Both the position numbers and the translations under genes were made by a program. Below the pieces are notes generated by a model, which was not told the origin of the DNA, did not search any database, and worked only from the letters and a program-made list of their open reading frames with translations. Shown here piece by piece: positions 54,836 to 63,709 of a stretch of DNA of 64,000 bases. The stretch is from Cytophaga aurantiaca DSM 3654 (GTDB lineage: Bacteria; Bacteroidota; Bacteroidia; Cytophagales; Cytophagaceae): the NCBI RefSeq assembly GCF_000379725.1, contig NZ_KB903621.1, positions 1 through 64,000 of the forward strand, given 5' to 3'. How positions within the stretch are numbered: position 1 is the first letter of the stretch; each line of letters begins with the position of its first letter.

Positions 54836-54868
54836 TTCTAGTAACTAGCAACTAGTACCTGGAAACTA
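54836..54868 (-). repeat. 33-bp heptad (TAG) element, copy 11
   Basis: On the minus strand, four heptamers and TAGAA. An 8-bp gap separates it from copy 12. Confidence 0.75.
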
Positions 54869-54876
54869 TTTCCCTC

Positions 54877-54909
54877 GTCTAGTAACTAGTACCTAGCAAC
54901 TGGAAACTA
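54877..54909 (-). repeat. 33-bp heptad (TAG) element, copy 12, overlaps FadB-type stop codon
   Basis: On the minus strand, four heptamers and TAGAC followed by GAGGG. Its first TAG (54909-54907) is the stop codon of the bifunctional beta-oxidation gene. Confidence 0.8.
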
Positions 54910-57312
54910 ATTTCTTAATGGTCTTCCAGATGTCAAAATACTCTGGATACGTTCAAGCGTTTTCTTCTCGCCTGTTAATGATAAGAATGCTTCGCGTTCA
55001 AGATCCAATAAGTATTGCTCGGATACCAATGTTGGTGCTGAAAGATCACCACCACACATGATGTACGCTAGCTTCTCAGAAATTTTACGATCGTGCTCTG
55101 ACATATATTTTCCTGAAACCATTGAGTTCGCTCCGGCATAGAACATACCTAAGGCAGATTGCCCAAGTACTTTAATGTCTTTGCGTTGCTTTGGTTGTGT
55201 GTAACCTGCTTCTGCCAAGCTGATGGCTGCTGCTTTTGCATCTGCGATCAAGCGGCTTCTGTTTAATGTAATACCATCGCTCTTACGAAGGATGCCCATG
55301 CTTCTTGCTTCTTCAGCAGAGGTTGCAACTTTTGCAGTTGCAATGTGCATGTACATATTTTTAAGATTGTTTACCTGAATATCACCGTCTTCGAATGAAT
55401 CACTTACACGAAGCGTAAATTCTTTTGTACCGCCACCGGCAGGAATTAAACCTACACCAAATTCTACCAAACCAATATAGGTTTCGGCAAAGGCCTGTAC
55501 GTGATCGGCATGTAACGTCATTTCGCAACCGCCGCCAAGTGTTAAATTGTGTGGTGCTACAACAACCGGTATGGATGAGTAACGTGCACGCATCATGGTG
55601 TTCTGGAATGCACGGATCATGAAATCAATTTCATCGTATTCCTGTTCGATCGCATACATCAATACCAAGGCAAGGTTTGCACCGGCAGAGAAGTTTGCAC
55701 CATCGTTACCAATTACAATTCCCTGGAAATCTTTTTCAGCAATACCGATCGAACGATTAATTGCATCAACAACTTCGCCACCAAGCGTATTCATTTTTGT
55801 ATGGAACTCAAGATTTACAATTCCATCGCCAATGTCGTGTAAAGTTGCACCTGCATTTTTAAACACCGGTTTGTTTGCACGAAGTGTATCAAGAATAATA
55901 AATGATTCTGTTCCCGGAATTACTTTGTATGACTTGCTTGGAATATCATAGTACAAACGTTTCCCGTTTTCTGATTTGTAGAAACTTGTGTTGCCTGCTT
56001 CAAGCATTTCGTAAACCCATTGTGCAGGCTTACGACCATCTTCTTCCATCAACTTCACTGCCTTTGCTACACCAACGGCATCCCATGTTTCAAACGGACC
56101 AAGTTCCCAGCCGAAACCGGTGCGCATGGCATCATCAATGCGATACAATTCATCGGAAATTTCAGGAATACGATTTGACACATATTTGAAAAGACCTAAG
56201 AATGTTCTTCTATAAAACTGACCTGCTTTGTCTCCTGATTTTATTAAAACAGAAAAGCGCGGCTTCAGATCTTCAATTGTTTTTGTTTGCTCAAGTGCTG
56301 CAAACTTTACTTTTTGCTGCGTACCGTATTCCAATGAATTTAAATTCAATGAAAGGATCTCTGTTTGTCCGGCAGCATTTTTAGTTTTCTTATAAAAACC
56401 TTGTTGTGATTTATCGCCGTACCATTTATTCTCATCAATTTTTTTCAAAATTTCCGGAAGAACAAACATGTCTTTTGCTTCATCGTTCGGTGCGCCTGCA
56501 CCTAACCCATTCGCAACTTTAATTACCGTGTCAATCCCTACTACATCAAGGGTACGGAAGGTTGCTGATTTCGGACGACCGATAACCGGACCGGTTAATT
56601 TATCTACTTCTTCAACTGTTAAACCAAGATCAATAATGGTATGCAGCGCTTCCATGATTCCATAAATACCAATACGATTGGCAATGAAACCGGGAGTATC
56701 TTTACATAATACGGTAGTTTTTCCTAAATACAGATCGCCATAGAGCATCAAGAAATCAATAATCTCCGGACTCGTTTTCGGTCCGGGAATGATCTCTAAT
56801 AGGCGCATGTAGCGCGGTGGATTGAAAAAGTGTACGCCGCAGAAATGTTTCTGAAAATCTTCACTCCTGCCGTCAGACATCAGGTGCATCGGGATACCTG
56901 AAGTATTTGATGTAACCAATGTGCCTGGTTTACGGAAGGATTCAACTTGTTCGTAAACCTTTTTCTTAATATCTAAATTTTCTACAACCGCTTCAACGAT
57001 CCAATCGAAGGACGCAATGTCTTTCATGTTGTCATCAAAATTCCCTGTCGTGATGCGGGATGCAAACGCAGCATCGTATAACGGTGCCGGATTTGATTTT
57101 AATGAAGCAAGCAAGGCATCGTTCACAATACGGTTACGAACGGCTTTGCTTTCAAGAGTCAGACCTTTTGCTTTTTCAGCATCATTCGGCTCTTTCGGTA
57201 AAATGTCCAGAAGCAATACTTCCAAACCAATGTTTGCAAAATGACATGCAATGCGAGACCCCATTACGCCGGAACCCAATACTGCAACTTTGCGAATTTT
57301 TCGATGGCTCAT
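54907..57312 (-). CDS. fadB: 3-hydroxyacyl-CoA dehydrogenase/enoyl-CoA hydratase bifunctional protein
   Basis: This 801-residue protein carries out the middle two steps of beta-oxidation. The N-terminal NAD-binding motif is VAVLGSGVMGSRIACHF (residues about 9-25), followed by FNPPRYMRLLEIIPG and the FIANRIG helical segment. The C-terminal third has the crotonase oxyanion-hole region VVVAPHNLTLGGGCEMTLHAD and FGVGLIPAGGGTKEF. The order (dehydrogenase first, hydratase last) is the reverse of E. coli FadB and is common in Bacteroidota. The MarR gene is 16 bp upstream, so the two are probably one transcript. Its TAG stop lies in a heptad element. Confidence 0.92.
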   Translation of the reverse strand: MSHRKIRKVAVLGSGVMGSRIACHFANIGLEVLLLDILPKEPNDAEKAKGLTLESKAVRNRIVNDALLASLKSNPAPLYDAAFASRITTGNFDDNMKDIASFDWIVEAVVENLDIKKKVYEQVESFRKPGTLVTSNTSGIPMHLMSDGRSEDFQKHFCGVHFFNPPRYMRLLEIIPGPKTSPEIIDFLMLYGDLYLGKTTVLCKDTPGFIANRIGIYGIMEALHTIIDLGLTVEEVDKLTGPVIGRPKSATFRTLDVVGIDTVIKVANGLGAGAPNDEAKDMFVLPEILKKIDENKWYGDKSQQGFYKKTKNAAGQTEILSLNLNSLEYGTQQKVKFAALEQTKTIEDLKPRFSVLIKSGDKAGQFYRRTFLGLFKYVSNRIPEISDELYRIDDAMRTGFGWELGPFETWDAVGVAKAVKLMEEDGRKPAQWVYEMLEAGNTSFYKSENGKRLYYDIPSKSYKVIPGTESFIILDTLRANKPVFKNAGATLHDIGDGIVNLEFHTKMNTLGGEVVDAINRSIGIAEKDFQGIVIGNDGANFSAGANLALVLMYAIEQEYDEIDFMIRAFQNTMMRARYSSIPVVVAPHNLTLGGGCEMTLHADHVQAFAETYIGLVEFGVGLIPAGGGTKEFTLRVSDSFEDGDIQVNNLKNMYMHIATAKVATSAEEARSMGILRKSDGITLNRSRLIADAKAAAISLAEAGYTQPKQRKDIKVLGQSALGMFYAGANSMVSGKYMSEHDRKISEKLAYIMCGGDLSAPTLVSEQYLLDLEREAFLSLTGEKKTLERIQSILTSGRPLRN

Positions 57313-57328
57313 TTTAAAATGAAGGTTA

Positions 57329-57769
57329 TTAGGTTAGCGATGTATTTTTATTTTCGATGATGGTTTGAATTTCATGCAGCACTTCAAAGAAGGTATTCAG
57401 TTTGCTTTCAGGAATCTGCTCGCGAACTTTGCTATTAAAATCCAACACAAAATCTTTTGCTATTTGTCTTTTCTCCTTACCAAGTTTAGTAAGAAAAATA
57501 GTTACTTTTCTTTTGTCGATATTATCATTTCTGCGCTCGATCAACCCATCCTGTTCCATAGTATTGAATACGCGTGAAAGACTTGTTGCTTCCATGCCCA
57601 GGGCTGGACCGATTTGCGTAGCTGCAGTACCTTTTTCGGGGTCAATATTTAGTAAAATGAAGCCAACCGCAGCTGTAGTGCCATATTTTGAGGCACGCTC
57701 ATTATACATTCTGGAAATGGCATGCCAGGAATATTTAATGTTGAAGCAAACGGTTTCTTTGGGTTTCAT
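57329..57769 (-). CDS. MarR family transcriptional regulator
   Basis: This 146-residue winged-helix protein has the MarR recognition region AATQIGPALGMEATSLSRVFNTMEQDGLIERRND and the wing NIDKRKVTIFLTKLG. It lies 16 bp upstream of the FadB-type gene. It is likely a local repressor of the beta-oxidation cluster that responds to an acyl-CoA or fatty acid. That function is inferred from position only. Confidence 0.88.
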   Translation of the reverse strand: MKPKETVCFNIKYSWHAISRMYNERASKYGTTAAVGFILLNIDPEKGTAATQIGPALGMEATSLSRVFNTMEQDGLIERRNDNIDKRKVTIFLTKLGKEKRQIAKDFVLDFNSKVREQIPESKLNTFFEVLHEIQTIIENKNTSLT

Positions 57770-57834
57770 ACAATTATTTAACGAAAAAATTCAATAAAAT
57801 GTTATGCACTCATAATAAAAATATGTGTTTATTT

Positions 57835-57842
57835 CAAAAATA
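57835..57842 (-). promoter_or_regulatory. Putative -7 promoter element for the MarR-fad operon
   Basis: On the minus strand TATTTTTG matches TAnnTTTG, about 65 bp before the MarR start. No -33 TTG is visible at the right spacing. Confidence 0.35.
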
Positions 57843-57862
57843 ATTATAGAATCTGAGTTTAT

Positions 57863-58201
57863 TTAGTAGAATATCTTGCGAAGCTTCACAACCAAAAAAG
57901 TGGACACGCAAAGTGCCAAAATCAAAAAAGTAAAATGAGCCGCCTTTTCAGTTAAAAAAGGCAGCAATATAAGATAAACAGCAGATGCTCCCAAAACGCA
58001 GTATGCAACTGATCTCTTTTTAAAACGACTTTGATGCTTTTTATTTAAAAAAATTGCTTCCTTATTTATGGATTGAAGCAGATTATGTTCTCCCATAACA
58101 CCATTAACCAGTGCCTTTTTTATTTCAGCATCGTTTAACCCATCTCCTTTTAATTTCAGGAAAAGGCTGTAAATAACGTCTGCTGTAATATTGGGTTCCA
58201 T
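57863..58201 (-). CDS. Small membrane protein, unknown function
   Basis: This 112-residue protein has an N-terminal helical region (ADVIYSLFLKLKGDGLNDAEIKKALVNGVMG) and a basic stretch (KKHQSRFKKRS). Two membrane helices follow at about residues 65-83 and 88-106. I do not recognise a family. It is on the same strand as its neighbours but lies 98 bp from the Spx-like gene. Confidence 0.65.
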   Translation of the reverse strand: MEPNITADVIYSLFLKLKGDGLNDAEIKKALVNGVMGEHNLLQSINKEAIFLNKKHQSRFKKRSVAYCVLGASAVYLILLPFLTEKAAHFTFLILALCVSTFLVVKLRKIFY

Positions 58202-58299
58202 AGGTTTTTATGCAATTTCTTACATAAACGCAGAACTTTGAAGAAGGTTATTCTATTTCAATAAAAAATATAATTATTTCAAGCGATCTGGAAATCGGC

Positions 58300-58653
58300 T
58301 TAGGAAAAGAAGATATCCCATTGTTCGGGAGTAAAGCCAACAAGGTGTTTTTTACCCATTTGTACCAACGGTCGTTTTACGACAGACGGATTTTTTAAAA
58401 TTAACTCAATTGCTTTATCCGTGTCAGAAATGGAGTTTTTCTCTGGCTCCGTAAGCTTTTTCCAGGTGGTACCCTTTTTATTTATGATCTCTTCCATGCT
58501 CAGATCTTTCAACCACAACTGAATATACTCTGCCGTTAGATTTCCTTTTTTATAATCGTGAAAGGTATACGAAACCTTTTTGGAGTCGAGCCAGCGAAAT
58601 GCTTTTTGCATGGTGTCACAATTTTTAATCCCGAAAATAGTTATGATTGGCAT
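58300..58653 (-). CDS. ArsC/Spx/MgsR-like thioredoxin-fold protein
   Basis: This 117-residue protein starts with ITIFGIKNCDTMQKAFRWL, the ArsC-like active-site loop with one Cys. The segment SYTFHDYKKGNLT and the late NPSVVKRPLV strand (the cis-Pro region) match the YffB/ArsC group. The second Cys of Spx-type CxxC switches is absent, so it is more like YffB than a redox-sensing Spx. True arsenate reductase activity is unlikely. It is divergent from the acyl-CoA ligase gene. Confidence 0.85.
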   Translation of the reverse strand: MPIITIFGIKNCDTMQKAFRWLDSKKVSYTFHDYKKGNLTAEYIQLWLKDLSMEEIINKKGTTWKKLTEPEKNSISDTDKAIELILKNPSVVKRPLVQMGKKHLVGFTPEQWDIFFS

Positions 58654-58782
58654 GAGTAAATAATTAATTTAAGCCCTAAAATACAACATAGATACAGTTT
58701 TGTTTCATACCTTGAACTATATCTTTTCAATTCAGATTGTCGTATATAGATTAACCGTTCAACATTCTAACCAAAAACTTAC

Positions 58783-60546
58783 ATGACTGTCACACGTCTT
58801 TTCGATTTAATTCCGCAGCAAATTGCTAAGTATCCAAAATCGGATGCGCTGGCAACAAAAGAGAATGGCGCATGGATTACCTATTCTTCTACGCGTGTTC
58901 AGGAAATCATAGATAAAGTAAGTATTGGCTTTATAAAACTGGGTCTGAAAAAGGACGATAAAGTTGCGATCATTTCCCCGAACAGACCGGAGTGGAATTT
59001 CATAGACCTGGGTCTGCAACAGATCGGTGCGGTTAGCGTGCCTATTTATCCAACCATAACCGTTGAAGACTATCGATATATTTTTGACGATGCAGAAGTT
59101 AAAATGGTTTTTGTTTACGACGAATCTTTATTTGCAAAAGCAACGGAAGCAGTTGTTGGATCAAAAACTAATCCTGTTATCTATACCTTGCAGGAAGTTA
59201 AAGATGCAAAGAACTGGAAAGAAATTACGGTGTTGGCAGATGGTGAATCTTCTTCTATACTTGATGCACACAAAGCAAATGTATTGAACAGCGATCTGCT
59301 GACATTGATCTATACTTCCGGAACCACAGGAAAGCCAAAAGGTGTTATGCTTACGCATAATAACATATTAAGCAATGTGCTTGCAGCCATTCCATTGATG
59401 CCTGTTAATCACAACCACAGAGCACTTAGCTTTTTGCCTTTGTGCCACGTGTACGAACGTATGTTGTGTTACTTGTATCTATCTCAAGGTGTTTCTATTT
59501 ATTATGCTACAAGTACTGATACGGTTGGAGATGATTTGAAAGAAGTACAGCCGCACATGTTTGTTACGGTGCCGCGGTTGCTTGAAAAAGTTTATGACAA
59601 AATTGTAGCGAAAGGCGCCGAACTTGCCGGTATCAAAAAATTTCTTTTCTATTGGGCACTTGATCTGGGTTTGAAATACGACATGCAAAAAAATCAAGGC
59701 TTTTTTTATAACATACAGTTAAAGCTTGCCAACAAAATAATTTTCAGTAAGTGGCGTGAAGCGCTTGGCGGAAATGTGATCACAATTGTTTCAGGCGGTG
59801 CAGCATTGCAGCCTCGCTTAGCTCGTGTGTTCTGGGCTGCACAGATTCCGGTTATGGAAGGTTATGGATTAACAGAAACTTCTCCGGTGATTGCAGTGAA
59901 CCGTTTTAATCCGGATGAAACGAGAATCAGTACGGTTGGACCTCTATTACCTGGTGTGGAAGTAAAGTTTGCGGAAGACGGAGAGATCTTAACCCGCGGA
60001 CCACACATCATGAAAGGATATTATAAGCGTCCGGACTTAACAGCCGAAGCGATCGACAGTGAAGGTTGGTTCCACACGGGAGATATCGGTCAGTTTATAG
60101 AGAATAAATATTTGAAAATTACCGATCGCAAAAAAGAAATGTTTAAAACCTCCGGAGGTAAATACATTGCGCCGCAGTTGGTTGAAAATAAATTTAAAGA
60201 GTCGCGCTACATTGAGCAAATCATGGTAATCGGTGAAGGTGAGAAATTCCCTTCTGCGATTGTTGTTCCTTCGTTTGCTGATGTGAAAAGCTGGTGTGAA
60301 ATCAAAGGCATTCCATATACAACAAATGAAGAAATGGTTTGCAATAAACAGGTGATCGAAAAATTCCAAAAAGAGTTTGATGAGATGAATGAAAACTTTG
60401 CACAGTACGAACGTGTAAAGAAATTTATTTTGATGCCAAGACCATTTACGATAGAGAGCGGAGAAATGACACCAACGTTGAAATTGAAACGTAAAATTAT
60501 CATGCAGAATTGTCAGGGGCAGATCGAGAAGTTGTATGAGAGGTAG
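58783..60546 (+). CDS. Long-chain fatty acid-CoA ligase (AMP-binding, FadD/ACSL-like)
   Basis: This 587-residue enzyme activates fatty acids to acyl-CoA using ATP, supplying the beta-oxidation genes nearby. The P-loop-like signature LIYTSGTTGKPKGVMLTHNN is at about residues 176-195, then GYGLTETSPV, WFHTGDIG and ITDRKKEMFKTSGGKYIAP with the C-terminal catalytic Lys region. It resembles the long-chain ACSL subgroup. Its TAG stop is the first triplet of a heptad element, and a terminator follows. Confidence 0.93.
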   Translation: MTVTRLFDLIPQQIAKYPKSDALATKENGAWITYSSTRVQEIIDKVSIGFIKLGLKKDDKVAIISPNRPEWNFIDLGLQQIGAVSVPIYPTITVEDYRYIFDDAEVKMVFVYDESLFAKATEAVVGSKTNPVIYTLQEVKDAKNWKEITVLADGESSSILDAHKANVLNSDLLTLIYTSGTTGKPKGVMLTHNNILSNVLAAIPLMPVNHNHRALSFLPLCHVYERMLCYLYLSQGVSIYYATSTDTVGDDLKEVQPHMFVTVPRLLEKVYDKIVAKGAELAGIKKFLFYWALDLGLKYDMQKNQGFFYNIQLKLANKIIFSKWREALGGNVITIVSGGAALQPRLARVFWAAQIPVMEGYGLTETSPVIAVNRFNPDETRISTVGPLLPGVEVKFAEDGEILTRGPHIMKGYYKRPDLTAEAIDSEGWFHTGDIGQFIENKYLKITDRKKEMFKTSGGKYIAPQLVENKFKESRYIEQIMVIGEGEKFPSAIVVPSFADVKSWCEIKGIPYTTNEEMVCNKQVIEKFQKEFDEMNENFAQYERVKKFILMPRPFTIESGEMTPTLKLKRKIIMQNCQGQIEKLYER

Positions 60547-60576
60547 TTGCTAGGTGCTAGTTACGAGTTACTAGAC
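60544..60576 (+). repeat. 33-bp heptad (TAG) element, copy 13, overlaps ligase stop codon
   Basis: Four heptamers (one GAG variant) then TAGAC followed by GAGAG. The first TAG (60544-60546) is the stop codon of the acyl-CoA ligase. No facing partner is seen downstream. Confidence 0.78.
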
Positions 60577-60612
60577 GAGAGAAGTATAGAGTACAGAGTA
60601 CTAAGACTATAG

Positions 60613-60653
60613 AAAGAGCGGTTTTGATTGAAGTCAGGGTCGTTCTTTTTTTG
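60613..60653 (+). terminator. Terminator of the acyl-CoA ligase gene
   Basis: An 8-bp stem, AAAGAGCG paired with CGTTCTTT (one G-T pair), 20-nt loop, then a run of T residues. Confidence 0.65.
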
Positions 60654-60873
60654 AGTATATTAACATACATTTTAGATTCTATTGTAAAGTCTCCGGAAGG
60701 TGCCAGATTAAAACAATTTGCACTCAAAATCCAGCCTCATGAATCCCGATAGAAAACTAAATTTCCACAGAATTAAAATTGATATTTATAATAATCAAAT
60801 TGTAAAGCATTATCTAAAAACCCTATTCTTGTTGAATATTATTTATTTGCATTTTTTAATTGACCGATAAACT
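60654..60873. other. AT-rich spacer before the 3'-end gene cluster
   Basis: No gene is visible. It presumably holds the promoter of the 60874 gene, but I could not place a consensus match with confidence. Confidence 0.4.
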
Positions 60874-61863
60874 ATGAAACACATTCAGTTTTTAACGCTC
60901 AGTCTTCTATTGTTTATTGCATCAATCAACACGCATGCGGATGAGTCTGTTATTTTTAATTTTGAGGATGTATATGGTCATGCAGATTTTTGTGACCGTA
61001 TAAAAATCATTCACTACGATCCTATCTTTGATTTACTTAGTGTTCAGTCCTATTCAGATTCATTGGTCTATACCTTTTGTATACCTGATTTAATTGTACA
61101 GAATTTTGCAAATAGTCAAAATGAATATCTTTTAATACGGGGAAATTGGGCGACTACGGATTACAACAGGCAGGTTTTTATATTCGGTATTTTGGAGGGA
61201 GAAAAATGGATCTTTAATAAACGTCAATACTGGAATGGTGGGTGTTGTCTTATTGAAACTTCCAATTCTGTTGCTGATCTTGAACATAAAAGAACGATGC
61301 GTGGGGAATTTTTATACCCTAAAGATTATTTTTTATATAAAACACTTTCATCCACTTGGGCAAGTTATGGAAGTGGAGACCGACGGTCATTATTTGATGA
61401 AGAAGCATTTAAACCAATTGCCTTGCGTTCTTCAGGAAATCGCTATTATAACGATTCACTGCAAGTAGAAAAATTAACATTCGATCCGGAGCATATGCTA
61501 TTGATGATCGTAGTTTCCAATTCAAGCTCAGACAAAGATTGTGCACCTTATATGAATTCATTGTTGGATGCAGTAGGTTTGCCCTGTAAAAAAATATTAG
61601 AAAATTCTGAAAATTATACCTCTCGGTCTGCTGAAGATGAATACATGATCTCTTATTCCAATTCAACATACAAACTTATTATCTATAGATATGCTACAAA
61701 CAGAGCAGGTGAAAAATATTGTCTGTTAGAATTATATCCAAAAACACCTACAGTAGAATCATCGTACAAAACAAAGAAATATACCTTCGGAGAGACTCTT
61801 CTTTTTGGTCTTGTTGATGGTATATTTGATAGTATATTTGACGCATTGGTTTATCCGCATTAA
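60874..61863 (+). CDS. Exported protein of unknown function
   Basis: This 329-residue protein has a signal peptide (hydrophobic residues 6-19, cut near NTHA). The mature part is rich in aromatic and acidic residues and contains WNGGCCLIETS and CAPYMNSLLDAVGLPC, so disulphides are possible. I do not recognise a family. It is the first of three genes spaced 36 bp apart on one strand, probably an operon. Confidence 0.7.
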   Translation: MKHIQFLTLSLLLFIASINTHADESVIFNFEDVYGHADFCDRIKIIHYDPIFDLLSVQSYSDSLVYTFCIPDLIVQNFANSQNEYLLIRGNWATTDYNRQVFIFGILEGEKWIFNKRQYWNGGCCLIETSNSVADLEHKRTMRGEFLYPKDYFLYKTLSSTWASYGSGDRRSLFDEEAFKPIALRSSGNRYYNDSLQVEKLTFDPEHMLLMIVVSNSSSDKDCAPYMNSLLDAVGLPCKKILENSENYTSRSAEDEYMISYSNSTYKLIIYRYATNRAGEKYCLLELYPKTPTVESSYKTKKYTFGETLLFGLVDGIFDSIFDALVYPH

Positions 61864-61899
61864 AATTAATTTTACACTGATCCTTTACCATTTTATTTT

Positions 61900-62943
61900 A
61901 TGATCATTTACGGATGGAACACCATTAAGCTTGCAAGCCTTAAACCTTCGACTATTGGCTTCGATGTTGAGATGGATGCCGATACAATTATTGAAAGAAG
62001 ACAAAAATATTTTCATCTTTTTTGGATTCCATTTTTTCCAATTGGTCAAGTATGGGTTATAAAGAAAAATGGCAGCTCCGATTTTTATGAGCCTTCGTCT
62101 AAAATGAATAAGCATTTGAACGCCTTAGATTTAAAATATAACACCCCTTGGTACACGTTTACACTTTTACTAGCAGCGATTGTCACAATAGCTACCTATT
62201 TTTCTTTTGTTGGAATTAATTCATATTACAACAATAAATTTCGCGAACTAGAGCTGGCAGAAAAAGAAAATAAACGAGTAGAAAAAGAAATCGAGCTTCT
62301 TTCTGCCGTGTCAAATGGTAAGCCTGATACGTACTTTATTCTTAATGATAGCAACTCTGCTACTACAAGCTGTTTAAAAGTCATTTCTTCAGACGCAACT
62401 ACGCTTACCTGTCTTATAAGCCAAATTGATAGATGTACTGATTATAACTATTGTGCATTAGAAGCTTTTGCAACCAATGAGAATTTCTATAATGAGCCGT
62501 TTGATTCCGTTGTTGTTACAAAAGCAGATTTAATACATTCCTATAAGAATGGAGATGAGAAAATTCTGATGCATTACTTACCCATGAGACTTACAGGCTT
62601 TCTTAGAATAGATCATCCTGTTTTTATTTTTAATGGTGTGAACTATAAAAACGGAAAATATAAAGGAACGTTTAAAAATATTGGTGCTGCCATCACACAA
62701 ATTAAATTTAAACAAGATAATAAATCTGAAAATAATCTTTTGTTAGACACTGCTTCAATTAAGAAAAATTTAAAAACCGGAGAGAAGTTTGTACTTATCG
62801 GAACATATACTGGGTCTAAGCCAATATTGTCAGGGAATCTGTTTTTTTTAAATCAGAATAATGAAGCAGATACGTGTATTTTATTTGTAGATGGATTAAA
62901 CGAAAATTTGACTCGTAAATCAAATTCTCCTGATTCATTTTAA
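61900..62943 (+). CDS. Single-pass membrane protein of unknown function
   Basis: This 347-residue protein has an N-terminal soluble part (HLFWIPFFPIGQVWVIKKNG) like the start of zinc-ribbon membrane proteins, but without the cysteines. A membrane helix lies at about residues 83-105 (YTFTLLLAAIVTIATYFSF). A short coiled coil follows (LELAEKENKRVEKEIELL), then a large extracytoplasmic domain. Function unknown. It lies 36 bp from each neighbour. Confidence 0.7.
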   Translation: MIIYGWNTIKLASLKPSTIGFDVEMDADTIIERRQKYFHLFWIPFFPIGQVWVIKKNGSSDFYEPSSKMNKHLNALDLKYNTPWYTFTLLLAAIVTIATYFSFVGINSYYNNKFRELELAEKENKRVEKEIELLSAVSNGKPDTYFILNDSNSATTSCLKVISSDATTLTCLISQIDRCTDYNYCALEAFATNENFYNEPFDSVVVTKADLIHSYKNGDEKILMHYLPMRLTGFLRIDHPVFIFNGVNYKNGKYKGTFKNIGAAITQIKFKQDNKSENNLLLDTASIKKNLKTGEKFVLIGTYTGSKPILSGNLFFLNQNNEADTCILFVDGLNENLTRKSNSPDSF

Positions 62944-62979
62944 ATCTGAATTGTGGCTGAGAGATTAAAATAAATTGCC

Positions 62980-63702
62980 ATGAAAAGAATTCGATTATTG
63001 TTTCTTAGTCTTGCTCTGATTGCATCATTCACTGTATATGCAAGACCTCATGTATGCCCTAAAGACTCTATTGGCATTGTAAAAAAGAAAGAGGTTTACC
63101 CATTGATGGATAATTGCAAAGATTCCATTCAATGGGAAGAAGTCCGTATGAAAAATACAACCATTCAAAACAAAATCAATTCCGATATATATGCTCTTAT
63201 TCAACGTTTAAAAATAGATTCAGCAAATTTTGAAGCAGTATGCATAAAAGAAATTTCCTATGAAGCAAATTCAACAATTACCTATTCTCAAAATAACATC
63301 GTAAGTATATTTTTTAAGAGTCTCTTGATTTATCCAAATTTTAATAGTTCAACATCCCTTAAGACATTGAACTATTCGGTTAAAACAGGAGAGGCAATAT
63401 CTTTTCAGGAATTATTCAAACCTGAAAAACGATCTGCAATTGATTCCATTATTATAGCTGAAATGAAAATATGGTATAAAGAGATGGATCAAATAGATTT
63501 TGATGAAGAAGATATTTCCTGGTGGAAAGAACAAATTAAAAATGCACAGTTTAGTATCGAAGACACCCGCATCATATTATATCTTAGAGGCAATCATTGT
63601 GCATATTGTTCAGATGAAGATCCTTCAGTTGCTTTCGATTATACGGAATATAAAAATTATTTTAATAAGAAAGGTGTATTTAAAGCTTTGTTGAAAAAAT
63701 AA
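62980..63702 (+). CDS. Exported protein, possibly DUF3298/RsiV-like
   Basis: This 240-residue protein has a signal peptide ending VYARP. Segments SNFEAVCIKEISYEANSTITYS-like, LKTLNYSVKTGEAISFQELF and a final FDYTEYKNYF strand resemble the DUF4163/DUF3298 pair found in RsiV and PdaC-type proteins. The match is by eye and not certain. The cysteines in NHCAYCSDED are unusual for that family. It is the third gene of the local group; the next gene starts 8 bp after its stop. Confidence 0.6.
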   Translation: MKRIRLLFLSLALIASFTVYARPHVCPKDSIGIVKKKEVYPLMDNCKDSIQWEEVRMKNTTIQNKINSDIYALIQRLKIDSANFEAVCIKEISYEANSTITYSQNNIVSIFFKSLLIYPNFNSSTSLKTLNYSVKTGEAISFQELFKPEKRSAIDSIIIAEMKIWYKEMDQIDFDEEDISWWKEQIKNAQFSIEDTRIILYLRGNHCAYCSDEDPSVAFDYTEYKNYFNKKGVFKALLKK

Positions 63703-63709
63703 GAGGTCA

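Noticed and set aside
58300-58653. Functional arsenate reductase
   Set aside because: No ars operon genes are nearby, and the sequence fits the broad YffB/Spx-like group better.
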